From Novosphingobium sp. (GTDB lineage: Bacteria; Pseudomonadota; Alphaproteobacteria; Sphingomonadales; Sphingomonadaceae), in assembly GCA_017745295.1 (NCBI GenBank), contig JAGHZR010000005.1:1-64000 (forward strand): a stretch of DNA of 64,000 nt, in the 5' to 3' direction. The position numbers and the translations under genes are program-made. Of this stretch, positions 1 through 8,893 are shown piece after piece. The stretch's first letter is position 1. Each line of letters opens with the position of its first letter. The notes beneath the pieces are model-generated. The model did no database searches, was not told the origin of the DNA, and saw nothing but the letters and a program-made list of their open reading frames with translations.

Positions 1-331
1 CCGTGCCGCCGAACGGGCGATCGTCACGCACATAATCCCATATTCGCGCTACGCTGGTCTTGAGCTTGGCGAGAAGCGGGACGGTGGTGTCGTCGGCATG
101 CAGGCGGTCTGCGGCAAGCTGCGAAGCGAACTCCCGTTCGACCGCCTCGCACCACAGGATGAGGACATTGATGCCGGAATAGACACGCCCGGTAACCCCA
201 TTGCGCGGCATCATGCAGGGACACCGCGTGCTGTCCCACGGCCGCACCCAGGGAAGCCGCCCCTCTTCAAGCTCGGTGATGATGCGGGAAGTGACCTCTT
301 CATACAGGCCAAGACGCTGAATCTGGCTCAT
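1..331 (-). pseudogene. ArdC N-terminus fused in frame to an IS66 transposase fragment (partial, runs off the window)
   Basis: Reading down from the ATG at 331, the frame stays open for 110 codons to the window edge. Residues 1-60 look like the N-terminal ssDNA-binding domain of ArdC antirestriction proteins: LYEEVTSRIITELE, then GRLPWVRPW, then PRNGVTGRVYSGINVLILW. From about residue 61 the protein becomes the middle of an IS66 TnpC transposase, with LHADDTTVPLLAKLKT followed by IWDYVRDDRPFGG. The two families are not known to be fused, so the join near base 150 is probably a recombination or deletion product that happens to keep frame. The antirestriction function is therefore probably lost. 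An assembly join error is an alternative. Both family assignments are from motif recognition only. Confidence 0.75.
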
Positions 332-741
332 TACCCTACTCCTTTCTTCAACCGCCATGGCCCGGCGCCGGGGTGGCGGGGGGCGGCAGGAGCGGACCAG
401 GAGCCTCGCCAGGATGGCGGGGTGCACCCGAAGGGCCGGAACGAAGAGGAGGACCTGGGCAACGCCCAGGTTGCGCCGCGCCATGGCGGGGCTATCGGTC
501 CGTGACGCCCCCGCCAGCCAGGAGCAGGGCAAGCGCCGCCATGCCGCAGGCAGGGCGTCCGCATTTGACCCGCCAGGGCCCCACCTGTCAGGGATCGTCA
601 CCCGAAGGGACGAGACGCCGTGAGGCGGCTCGGTTGAGCGCAGCGAAATAGAGCCCGGCCGCGCAGCGCGCGGGACAGCCGGACTTCAATCTGCATTATC
701 CACTCAATACAAATTCAGGCCCCTGCCCACGAAGGACGACC
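332..741. other. 410 bp GC-rich intergenic region without a convincing gene
   Basis: Several overlapping open frames exist on both strands, but all are Arg/Gly/Pro-rich with no recognisable domain, as expected of non-coding GC-rich DNA. The stretch lies between the divergent ardC-like chimera and the HTH gene, so it should hold their promoters. A GAAGGA ribosome-binding site sits just before the ATG at 742. Confidence 0.5.
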
Positions 742-1514
742 ATGTCGCGCTACTATCCTGCATGGAACGGCATCCAGCTTCTGCCCGAAGACCTCATCAA
801 GTTTGCCTGGTCCGAACCCATGCGCGACCTTGCGACCAAGGTCGGCATCTCCGACGTGGGTCTCAGGAAACTGTTCGTCTCGATGGGCATCGTCCCCCCG
901 CCCCAGGGCTATTGGAACAAGCTGCGCGCCGGAAAGCCGGTGCCCGAGATACCCAGGACGCCGCCGCGCCAACCGGGCACCACGGGCCGGCTTCTCGTTG
1001 ATCGCAGGTTCGAACACTTCGTGCCCCAGGCACAGCCCTTTCATCAGCAGGACCATTCGCCAGCGCGCTGGTTCCCGAAGATCTGGAAGAGCTTCGCCGA
1101 ATTGAACTCAAGGCTATCGGCAAGGCGACAACGCCGCGATCCCTGGAAGGCGCCCACCCTGGCCTCATCTATACGGAAAACCTGCTTCCGGAAGCGCCGA
1201 CCTCCGACCAACCGGAACGACCGGATCAGCGCCCTGCCTCGGCCGCCCGCTCGCCCACCATGGCGGTCCCGCTGATCCGTCGCGCCGTGAAGCAACTCGA
1301 AGACGACGACGGCTGGGTTGCGCTGGGCGGCGTAGGCCAGCGCCTTGCCGCGCTCGCCTCCGACTTCGACCCCCGCACTTTCGGCCATGCCAAGCTCGGC
1401 GACCTGGTGGAAAAGACCGGTGCCTTCGAAGTCAGGCGCACGCCGGGGCGCGGCGTCCATATCCGATACAAGCAGCCCCCCAAACCGGGCAGCAACGGAA
1501 AGTCCAAACCATAG
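742..1514 (+). pseudogene. HTH / OST-HTH (LOTUS) protein split by a single-base frameshift
   Basis: The ATG at 742 follows a GAAGGA site and begins a protein with an N-terminal helix-turn-helix-like segment (DLATKVGISDVGLRKLF, then PPQGYWNKL), a pattern common in plasmid and phage proteins. Near base 1040 the sensible reading moves to another frame. PQAQPF continues as SSAGPFASALVPEDLEELRR, and this runs uninterrupted to a C-terminal OST-HTH/LOTUS-like domain (VPLIRRAVKQLEDDDGWVAL, then HAKLGDLVEKTGAFEV) ending at 1514. One missing base around 1040-1045 explains the break. Repaired, the product would be about 257 residues. The LOTUS family binds RNA, and the N-terminal part suggests DNA binding. 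The gene is either recently inactivated or carries a sequencing error. Confidence 0.6.
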
Positions 1515-1552
1515 GTCACCGAGAGATCGCGCTAGGCACTATCGAACCGCCA

Positions 1553-1915
1553 TCAAACGATCTGCGCAGATGGCGTACCATAGTAACTCGACACGCGATC
1601 GGCATACGCCTGATTGAACTCAGGCGCATTGTTCGCCCAGCTAGGGCCGCCTTCCAGCACGCGCCTATCGATAGTGACCACATAGTCATCCGCCGGTGCA
1701 TCGTAAGCCAGCAAACTGAAAGGCACGGGATAGAAGCTTTTGTTGAAGCCCAGAAAACCACCAAGGCTCAATACGGCATAGGTCGATTGGCCAGAGCGCT
1801 TGTCGACCATGAACGATTTGATGTGACCGAGATTGTCGCCATCGCGAGACCGCACTTTCAGCCCGGAGGTATCCGCTTCAACGAGGGTCGGAGTTGCTGC
1901 GGCTGAATCCGCCAT
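1553..1915 (-). CDS. PRC-barrel domain protein
   Basis: This 120-residue protein carries one PRC-barrel: LKVRSRDGDNLGHIKSFMVDKRSGQSTYAVLS, and then a GGFLGFNKSFYPVPFSLL block (quoted in parts only). PRC-barrels occur in photosynthetic reaction centre H subunits and RimM, and as stand-alone small proteins linked to envelope or stress responses in alphaproteobacteria. There is no signal peptide or membrane segment, so it is probably cytoplasmic. The C-terminal 30 residues (NNAPEFNQAYADRVSSYYG) follow the usual tail of the stand-alone sphingomonad type. It is monocistronic, and its function is not established. Confidence 0.75.
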   Translation of the reverse strand: MADSAAATPTLVEADTSGLKVRSRDGDNLGHIKSFMVDKRSGQSTYAVLSLGGFLGFNKSFYPVPFSLLAYDAPADDYVVTIDRRVLEGGPSWANNAPEFNQAYADRVSSYYGTPSAQIV

Positions 1916-2188
1916 TGTTCATTCCTTTGCCGTTGCCGGTTGATCTTCACACCCTCCAACAGGAGGTTTGCTTCAATCAAACGTCCAGCGCTTGGCCGCG
2001 TTCCGCCTTGATGCCGTGCGAGAACGGGAAGTTCACATCGAGCACCGGATTTAGCCTGCCTGCGCAGCCAACAAGCCGGGCGCTCGTCCATTTTGATGTT
2101 CACTCCACGACAGTGCTTCTTCCGACTTCGCGTGGAAGTCAGGAACCACGAATATTCTTGGTCGCTATATCAGCGAGAGGAGAATTCC

Positions 2189-2380
2189 ATGGCTTCGAAT
2201 CCAGAGATGCCGCCGCCCGATACTATCAATCCGCAATCGCCGATTGAGATACCGCCGGATATGCCACCTGCCGAGACCCCATTCCAGGAACCTCCGGAAA
2301 TCGTGCCCGAGGTGCCAAATATCGATGAACCTGACGAGGCGCCATCCGAAGCGCCAGCCCCGGATCAGCGTAGCCGGTAA
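2189..2380 (+). CDS. Small proline/glutamate-rich protein
   Basis: The ATG at 2189 is chosen because a strong GAGAGGAGA ribosome-binding site lies immediately upstream; an earlier in-frame ATG at 2093 has none. The product has 63 residues and consists almost entirely of Pro, Glu, Ile and Asp in short repeats such as PPETP and PEVPNIDEP. It is acidic, lacks hydrophobic segments and is probably disordered. Small Pro-rich acidic proteins of this kind are common in sphingomonads without known function. Confidence 0.6.
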   Translation: MASNPEMPPPDTINPQSPIEIPPDMPPAETPFQEPPEIVPEVPNIDEPDEAPSEAPAPDQRSR

Positions 2381-2523
2381 ACAGCACAGAGCCGCCAATC
2401 GGACGTTAGTGGGCATCGAAGAGGTGAAGGCCGAAGTGCCGCAGCCGGCAGCGCAAAATCACCGGCTGACAGGCGGCAAAGGGTCGTTTTCGATGATGAG
2501 GTTCGCCGGTAGCTTGACCAAAG

Positions 2524-3303
2524 TCACGAATCTGGCGGAAACGGCGGCCGCTGGTAAATCAGCCCAGGCACACGCGCGCCCGGCGTTCCCACTACCACGC
2601 GTGCGTAGATTGCACCTGCAATTGCGCTCCGGCCCAGTGTCTCAGTCGCCAATTGCAACAGCAAGAGCGAAACCAAGCCAAGCCACCATGCGGGATGCAC
2701 GCGGCCGTAGCGCAGCCTGTCCCGAACGATGCCGGCAACGGGAAAAGCGATCATCCCGATGAAGACTGCAGTCAGCGTCGAGTACATGAGCAAGGGAGCG
2801 GGTAGCAGCCGCCCGAAGGATGGCCCCATGATCGCTGCCATGCCACATATTATCAGGCGTGGATGCCATTCGCGATCACGCCGCTTCGCCACGGCCCCAA
2901 TCAAGAGCGCCGCGAACAGCATCACGCTTAACGGGTTCATCACTACAAATTGCGCGGGTAGGAAGAAGAACGGCACTGCAGCTTTCTGGGCGCTCCATAT
3001 CGTCGTCGTGGTTCCGACGATGACCATCGCCAAAGCCCAGCCTACCGCAAGCCAGCCCAACTTGCGGTGAAGGGCGAGCGAACCGGCGGCTCCAAGCGAC
3101 ACCTGAGACACGAACAGCAAGACCCACCCCATGAACAATATCGCGTGGATATGTACCGCGACGGGCGCGTGGAACGACGATATGCCCATGGCTGCAAAGA
3201 ACGAAAAAGCGCCAACGTTTATCAGCGCCATAACAATCGCCGTAATTGCAAAGAACCGCGCGTCAGGCGCAAATACCGCCCTTTGCATAGTGGTCAACGC
3301 CAT
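2524..3303 (-). CDS. Multi-pass membrane protein of unknown function
   Basis: The start at 3303 (MALTTMQRAVFAPDARFF) is preferred over an upstream ATG because the upstream stretch does not look like a membrane-protein N-terminus. The 259-residue product has about seven hydrophobic helices, with charged loops at RKLG, KRRDREWHPR and RDRLRYGRVHP. Histidines in the second and third helices (FHAPVAVHIHAI) could bind a cofactor, as in several heme or quinone-associated membrane families, but no ligand motif is diagnostic. It resembles DUF2306-like uncharacterised integral membrane proteins only in general layout. No operon partner is visible. Confidence 0.6.
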   Translation of the reverse strand: MALTTMQRAVFAPDARFFAITAIVMALINVGAFSFFAAMGISSFHAPVAVHIHAILFMGWVLLFVSQVSLGAAGSLALHRKLGWLAVGWALAMVIVGTTTTIWSAQKAAVPFFFLPAQFVVMNPLSVMLFAALLIGAVAKRRDREWHPRLIICGMAAIMGPSFGRLLPAPLLMYSTLTAVFIGMIAFPVAGIVRDRLRYGRVHPAWWLGLVSLLLLQLATETLGRSAIAGAIYARVVVGTPGARVPGLIYQRPPFPPDS

Positions 3304-3580
3304 CTCAAGTGTCCTGAGCTTCGCTTGGCTGATAGCTTTCGATACAGCAGTAATAGCGGCCTTCATAGCTCGCCAAAGGGATGAGCAACGCATCGATATC
3401 AACGATGATGCAAGAGCTGCGCAAACCTGCGTGCGAGATACTTCCATTGCCTCAATAATGGCCCGGCGTAAGGCCCAGATTGATTGTCCGGCAGTGGAAT
3501 TTGCCTACAACGTGTGGGCATTACGGGAACGGGCGTTGAGGAGAGCGACCATGCCTGAGCATTCCCGCACTACGTTTGGC

Positions 3581-4408
3581 TCAGCCATCCGTCGATATGG
3601 TCAGACTCTCCCATTCCTCGATTTCATTCACCATTTGCATCTGACGTTGACGTACCAGTCGCAGGGCATCGCTACCCAGTAGCAACTGGGGCGGCGGAGC
3701 ATCGGCATCGATCAGGGCGAGGACGGCCTGGGCGAGTCTGGCGGGATCGCCTGCCTGTTTGCCGCTCTTCTCCTTTCGCGCAGTCCGGATCGGATCGAAC
3801 AGGGCGTCGTAGTCAGCGATCGCACGGGGGCTTCGGACCATCGATCGTCCTGCCCAATCGGTCCGGAAGGAGCCCGGGCACAGGGCCGTGACGTGAACGC
3901 CGAAAGGCGCCATTTCCGCGCGCATTACTTCGGAAATGCCCTGAAGCGCAAACTTGCTGCCGCAATAGTAGCCAATCCCCGGCATGGTAATCATCCCTCC
4001 CATCGAGGTCACGTTGACGATGAAGCCGCGGCGACGTTCGCGAAAGCGCGGCAGCAACGCCTTGGCGACCGCCACCGCTCCAAAGACATTGACGTCGAAC
4101 TGACGGCGCATTTCCTCGAGCGACGATTCCTCAATGACACCTTCATGGCCATAGCCTGCGTTGTTGATGAGGGTATCGATCGGACCATGATCGCTGTCGG
4201 CTCGCTCGACAATTCCGGCAACCGTCTCGAACAGCGTAACATCGCACAAGACCGTTACGATCTCGGGCAGATGTTCAGCGAGACGATCTCGTGCCGTCTC
4301 GGATCGGACCGCGCCGATTACCCGATGGCCAGCCTCTAGTGCGGCGTTGGCGATTGCAAAGCCGAAGCCGGAATTTGCTCCGGTTATGAAGAAAGTGCGT
4401 CGCGACAT
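3581..4408 (-). CDS. SDR-family oxidoreductase
   Basis: This is a classical short-chain dehydrogenase/reductase of 275 residues counted from MSRRTFFITG at 4408. It has the glycine-rich nucleotide site TGANSGFG, the NNAG motif, the Ser of NVTSMGG and a YCGSK active-site pair (YxxxK). The C-terminus is extended beyond the SDR core, as in the oxidoreductases related to DltE and 3-oxoacyl reductases. It is divergently transcribed from an AraC-type regulator only 95 bp away, which suggests that the regulator controls it. The substrate is unknown. Confidence 0.85.
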   Translation of the reverse strand: MSRRTFFITGANSGFGFAIANAALEAGHRVIGAVRSETARDRLAEHLPEIVTVLCDVTLFETVAGIVERADSDHGPIDTLINNAGYGHEGVIEESSLEEMRRQFDVNVFGAVAVAKALLPRFRERRRGFIVNVTSMGGMITMPGIGYYCGSKFALQGISEVMRAEMAPFGVHVTALCPGSFRTDWAGRSMVRSPRAIADYDALFDPIRTARKEKSGKQAGDPARLAQAVLALIDADAPPPQLLLGSDALRLVRQRQMQMVNEIEEWESLTISTDG

Positions 4409-4503
4409 GGCGTTGTTCCTGTTGGTTGCCTTCACGCTTTGCCAAATGGTACAATCACGCTGGTCAAAAAACGGCAATTTCTCTAAATTTCTTGCTCGAT
4501 CCT

Positions 4504-5406
4504 ATGAAACGATTCTTGGAAATGACTGATCTTGCCGAATTGGCGGCCGAGCTCGCGCCCCGGCATGGGTACAATTCGACCAGCCTCCCCGCTCTGCGTA
4601 TCCTGCGTTCGGAAGCCATGCTCGAGGACGTGCCGGTGCTTTACCGGCCCGGAGCCGTATTTGTCTTGCAGGGATCGAAGCAGGGCTTTCTCGACGGCGA
4701 CGAGTATCGCTACGATGCCAATCACTACCTCGCTATTTCGGTGCCCGTGCCATTTCGCATGGCGTCACAGGCGGATGCCGGTTGCCCCTTGCTCGCCATC
4801 TATCTCGATTTTGACCTTCATCTCGCGGCCGAGATCGCTGCGGTGATAGCCAAGCCGGACGCGCCGCACGCGCGCGAGCAGGCACGCAGCTTGGTCTCGA
4901 GCCCGATGGGGCCCTCCATTCGCGATGTGCTGCGCCGGTTGCTGGTGGCTCTGCAATCCCCGCAGGAGCGCACTATCCTGGGACCTAGCCTCATTCGCGA
5001 ATTGCATTTTCGCGTGATGACGGGTCCGCAAGCCCGGCCGCTCCTGGCCGCCCTTCAACACGAGGGGACGGCGGGCAGGGTCGTGAAAAGCCTGTCAGAG
5101 ATTCGCAAACGCTATCATGAGAAACTCACCGTTCCCGCCCTGGCCCAGGCTGCGGGGATGAGCGTTGCTTCGTATCACGCCGGATTCAAGGCTCTCACCG
5201 GAAGTTCGCCCACTCAGTACATCAAGGCCATGCGGTTGCACGAAGCGCGCCTGATGATCGCGCGGCGCGAAGCTACCATAGCAACCGTCGCGATGCAGGT
5301 CGGCTACGCCAGCCCCGCGCAGTTCAGCCGCGACTTCAAGCGTCATTTCCATCGTAATCCGAGCGATGAGGTCCTCTGGCTGCGCGAGCACATCGGCGAG
5401 GCCTAG
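4504..5406 (+). CDS. AraC-family transcriptional regulator with AraC_N domain (YqhC-like)
   Basis: The protein has about 300 residues from the ATG at 4504; an ATG at 4522 is also possible. Residues about 20-175 form the cupin-like AraC_N domain, with SEAMLEDVPVLYRPGAVFVLQGSK and a DFDLHLAAEIA block (quoted in parts). The C-terminal 100 residues carry two helix-turn-helix motifs (LTVPALAQAAGMSVASYHAGF and ATIATVAMQVGYASPAQFSR, given approximately). E. coli YqhC has the same domain order and activates an adjacent divergent oxidoreductase gene; the neighbouring SDR here fits that arrangement. The inducer is unknown. Confidence 0.85.
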   Translation: MKRFLEMTDLAELAAELAPRHGYNSTSLPALRILRSEAMLEDVPVLYRPGAVFVLQGSKQGFLDGDEYRYDANHYLAISVPVPFRMASQADAGCPLLAIYLDFDLHLAAEIAAVIAKPDAPHAREQARSLVSSPMGPSIRDVLRRLLVALQSPQERTILGPSLIRELHFRVMTGPQARPLLAALQHEGTAGRVVKSLSEIRKRYHEKLTVPALAQAAGMSVASYHAGFKALTGSSPTQYIKAMRLHEARLMIARREATIATVAMQVGYASPAQFSRDFKRHFHRNPSDEVLWLREHIGEA

Positions 5407-5856
5407 TAAGTATGGGAAGCTGGGCCCTTTTGAAGCCGTTCAGCACCAATTTTACGCTCCCAGGTGCGGACAGGCAGTTTCCTCATTCTTGGTATCCCGG
5501 AGTAGGCTGTGTCAAAAATGTCGGCTGACTAGCTGACCACCCCAGACAGATGCCTGTTTTCTTAGATAGATCGAGCACGAGAGAGGGAAGTTTTCCGCCA
5601 CGGTGAAAACGCCCGAGATCAGGCCGTTCCGAATGTCGGCAGCGCGTCCCGATTGCAGAATTTTAATTTATTTGGCACGCAAATTAAGTGTTCTTGCACA
5701 GAGTCGGACAGTTCACCGCACTTAAATCAGTTAATTGCATTTGGTCCTAATGAAAATGATGTCGAGCGATTATACAATTTTTTAAACATCGCTATTTAAA
5801 AAAAAATCGCAACTTCGCGCTGAAATTATACTGCGTATGAATTGGGAATTGACACC
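5407..5856. other. Intergenic region turning strongly AT-rich; no gene seen
   Basis: The first 240 bp have ordinary composition. From about 5660 the sequence becomes markedly AT-rich, with poly-A/T tracts around 5770-5810, and this continues into the following gene. The composition shift marks a probable acquisition boundary. No att duplication or inverted repeat could be identified by eye. Confidence 0.5.
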
Positions 5857-6812
5857 ATGGGCGAGAAACTCGACATTAAAGTATACAATCATTCGGATAA
5901 AAATATCGTTTTTAAATTAATCAATAGCCGATGCATGTACATCCCAACAACTTCTGAAATAAAGGCGGGCCCTAAAGAATGGGTTGTTTTCGAGAATGTC
6001 GAGACAAGCCATGCATTTACCTCAATGTGCTTTTATCTGGACAACATTGTCCAGATAGTTGCAGAGCATAACGGAAGCGTATTGAGTTCATCAAAATTCA
6101 ACATTTACACGCAAAATTCGAAGTACTATTGGTATGCAACAGGCAATCCGTTTTTTGGCAAAATACCAGGCATTGCGGGATAGCGGACAAGGCTTCACTT
6201 AATTTTACGACGCAAAATGTATCTGCCCTCTTAGTTGAAAAAGTGGCGTCTTATGGTGACCTGTTTTTTTCAGGGCGGGACCTTTTTCTGGATAACTCAA
6301 CGGACGTTAATGTCTGGACCGTGGCCGAGACTCTTTCCGAAGGCGACAAGCAGTTTCCGTCGATGCTTATGAACAATGTAGCGACAATTGATATCAATCG
6401 GAATGATCATGGATTTCTTGAAGTTGTCCAAGGGCTGGCCGAGGGCGCCGCGACGGCGTTGAAGTTTTTTAGCGACGTAAAGCCTGCATCCGTTTCAAAA
6501 CCACTTGACGGAACTTTCAATAAAGGTTGGGCGCAGGCCCTTCCATTGCTTGCGAAGCGGGCGTCAGACTATTATTCCGCTTATGCAGCAATGATGCAGT
6601 CATCAAAAGAACTCTCCATCCTTGTTCATAGTATTGGCGCAACGCCATCCTTCCATGTTGTTTTTACAGAATCTTTAGTAAACGCTCCGGCCATTATCTC
6701 AGGCAACTTCGACCTGCCTGAGCCACCTGATAATCATGACACATTCTATTCCAGCACCAGGCCGAAACAGCTTGTCGAAGAGGACAAGGATCCAACCATG
6801 AGTCATACGTGA
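5857..6812 (+). pseudogene. AT-rich gene of unknown function, apparently split by a frameshift near 6177
   Basis: The ATG at 5857 starts a beta-rich segment (EKLDIKVYNHSDKNIVFKL) that ends at a stop at 6181-6183. A second frame reads on directly with IADKASLNFTTQ and continues, apparently as real protein, to 6812 (KPLDGTFNKGWAQALPLL, SILVHSIGATPSFHVVF). The second frame has only a TTG start lying inside the first frame, with no ribosome site. One gene of about 315 residues broken by a single base change therefore explains the arrangement better than two genes. Base composition is far lower in GC than either neighbour, suggesting transfer. No family was recognised. Confidence 0.5.
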
Positions 6813-7240
6813 CTGCGCCGGGCGGGAGCATCGTTCACCTGGGCCGCGCTTAATCCAAAACATTACGGGCGGCCCCTGTCCATCGACCATCCCGTAGTTC
6901 AATCGGCCGCTGTCTACAGGGGTGCGGCTGACGACGGCTACCACCGCTCGTCTCCTCAAACCTGGCGGTCTCGAAACAACCCGCTGCTGGCTGATCTGGT
7001 CGCCCCGGAAAACTGAACGGTCGGCTCTGTCGCGTCGCCACGAGCATGGAACGACCGACCAGAGCGGGTGGCTTTCTCTTTCGGCCTCGACCCTTCACGG
7101 ACTCTCAGGACCTAATCTCCCTTCACCAAGGGCATATCGTTCGCTTGTGCGAAACTGGAAACCTGCACGCAGGGCTAGAGGTGGTTAGGATGTATGCTGC
7201 GCTGGCAAATAGGGCCTGAAGGTTCCGGCATTTGTTGTAG
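6813..7240. other. 428 bp without a recognisable gene
   Basis: Composition returns to the GC-rich average after the AT-rich gene. Short open frames on both strands lack ribosome sites or recognisable domains. Nothing else was identified. Confidence 0.4.
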
Positions 7241-8893
7241 TCATGGCACCACTCTGCCGAATGAATTAGGATCGGCCTGAGCCCACCATCGCGCCGTTCG
7301 GGGATCGCGAGCACCATCCAGCAATTCGCCAGGTTCGATGAAAGCGTAAATTTCATCCATCGATCGCATCTCTACCGCGCTGATACGCTGCCGCAGGCCA
7401 TCCGGTGTGAACTGATCCGGAGTGTCCAGCCCGCAGGCGACCACAATGTCGTGCAACGCGTCTAGAGTACTGCGCTGGAAGCGGGCGACGCGCTCGGCTT
7501 TCTCGGGAATGACGAGCGCACGCTGGCGCGCGGGCGACTGGGTGGCAACTCCGGTCGGGCAGGTGTCCGTGTGGCACCGCATCGACTGGACGCAGCCGAG
7601 CGAGAACATGAAGGATCGCGCAGCGTTGCACCAGTCCGCGCCAAGCGCCGCATTCATAGCGATACCGGCGCCCGAATTTACCTTGCCGGATGCTGCAAGC
7701 TTGACCCTGCCCTTGAGGTTGGTTCCGACCAGCGCGTTGCGCGCCAAGATCAACCCCTCCCGCAGCGGCATACCGACACGGTCAGAAAGTTCCGTCGGTG
7801 CTGCTCCGGTCCCACCTTCGGCGCCGTCGATGACGATGAAGTCCAGCACGATGCCTGTTTCCAGCATCGCCTTCACTACCGCGAAGAGTTCGTGCGGATA
7901 GCCCACGCACAGCTTGATCCCCACCGGCTTGCCCCCGGAGAGATCCCGCATCCTGCCAGCGAACTCCACCAGTTCGATCGGGGTCGAGAACGCGCTGTGC
8001 CATGGTGGCGAGAGGCAGTCTTCGCCTTCAGGCACATCGCGGGTCTGCGCGATCTCGCGCGTCACCTTGGGACCAGGAAGAAGGCCCCCGTGACCGGGCT
8101 TGGCGCCCTGGCTCAGCTTAATCTCGGTCATCTTCACCGCTTCATGCGCGGCCCGTTCCGCAAAGCGCGCGCCGTCGAAGAGACCATTGCCATCCCGACA
8201 GCCGAAATACCCTGAGCCGACCTCCCAGACGATGTCGCCGCCGTGCCGGAGGTGATAGGGCGACAGGCCACCCTCCCCGGTATCGTGATAAAAACCGCCG
8301 ATCTTCGCGCCCAGGTTCAGTGCCTCGATCGCATTGGCGCCCAGCGCTCCGAAGCTCATCGCCGAAATGTTCAGGCGCGAGGCTTCATAAGGCCTCGAAC
8401 ATTGCTCCGAGCCGACATGCACACGAGTATCCTTGGGTGCATGGCGCGATGGCGCGATGCTGTGGGCGAGCCATTCGTACTCGTCGGAATAGACGTCGAG
8501 TTCGGTGCCGAACGGATGGGCCGAAACATCGCCCTTGGCCCGCGCATAGATTAGCGCTCGCTCATCGTGGCTGAAAGGTCGTCCATCCAGGTCGCTTTCG
8601 ACGATGTAGGCCCGCAGGAAAGGGCGCAGCCATTCGAACAGCCAGCGGAACCGCGCCGAGGCGGGGTAATTGCGCCGGAGTGAATGCTTCGTCTGGAACA
8701 GGTCGACGAGTGAAAGCACCAGGATCGGCAAGCTGATCAGCAGAAACCACAATCCGCCGGGATGACGGATGCCGATGGCGACTGATGACACGGTCCCCGC
8801 AAACGAGGCGATCAGGAGAAGGTTGCGGGACAAAGCATGGTCGCGGGTCAGCCCCGCGACGAGTCCCACCGCTCCGCTCGCACCGCCGTTCAT
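7241..8893 (-). CDS. FMN-binding glutamate synthase family protein
   Basis: This 550-residue protein has two hydrophobic helices near the N-terminus (about residues 22-62), followed by the TIM-barrel FMN domain of the GltB family. Recognisable blocks are NISAMSFGALG, FYHDTGEGGLSPYH, EIKLSQGAKPGHGG, DFIVIDGAEGGTGAAP and the Cys-rich FSLGCVQSMRCHTDTCPTGVATQ, which binds the 3Fe-4S cluster in true glutamate synthases. It lacks the amidotransferase and central domains, so it belongs to the short stand-alone group whose reaction is unproven. Its ATG overlaps the stop of the pyruvate oxidase-like gene (ATGA), indicating one transcript. The N-terminal helices suggest membrane attachment. Confidence 0.85.
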   Translation of the reverse strand: MNGGASGAVGLVAGLTRDHALSRNLLLIASFAGTVSSVAIGIRHPGGLWFLLISLPILVLSLVDLFQTKHSLRRNYPASARFRWLFEWLRPFLRAYIVESDLDGRPFSHDERALIYARAKGDVSAHPFGTELDVYSDEYEWLAHSIAPSRHAPKDTRVHVGSEQCSRPYEASRLNISAMSFGALGANAIEALNLGAKIGGFYHDTGEGGLSPYHLRHGGDIVWEVGSGYFGCRDGNGLFDGARFAERAAHEAVKMTEIKLSQGAKPGHGGLLPGPKVTREIAQTRDVPEGEDCLSPPWHSAFSTPIELVEFAGRMRDLSGGKPVGIKLCVGYPHELFAVVKAMLETGIVLDFIVIDGAEGGTGAAPTELSDRVGMPLREGLILARNALVGTNLKGRVKLAASGKVNSGAGIAMNAALGADWCNAARSFMFSLGCVQSMRCHTDTCPTGVATQSPARQRALVIPEKAERVARFQRSTLDALHDIVVACGLDTPDQFTPDGLRQRISAVEMRSMDEIYAFIEPGELLDGARDPRTARWWAQADPNSFGRVVP

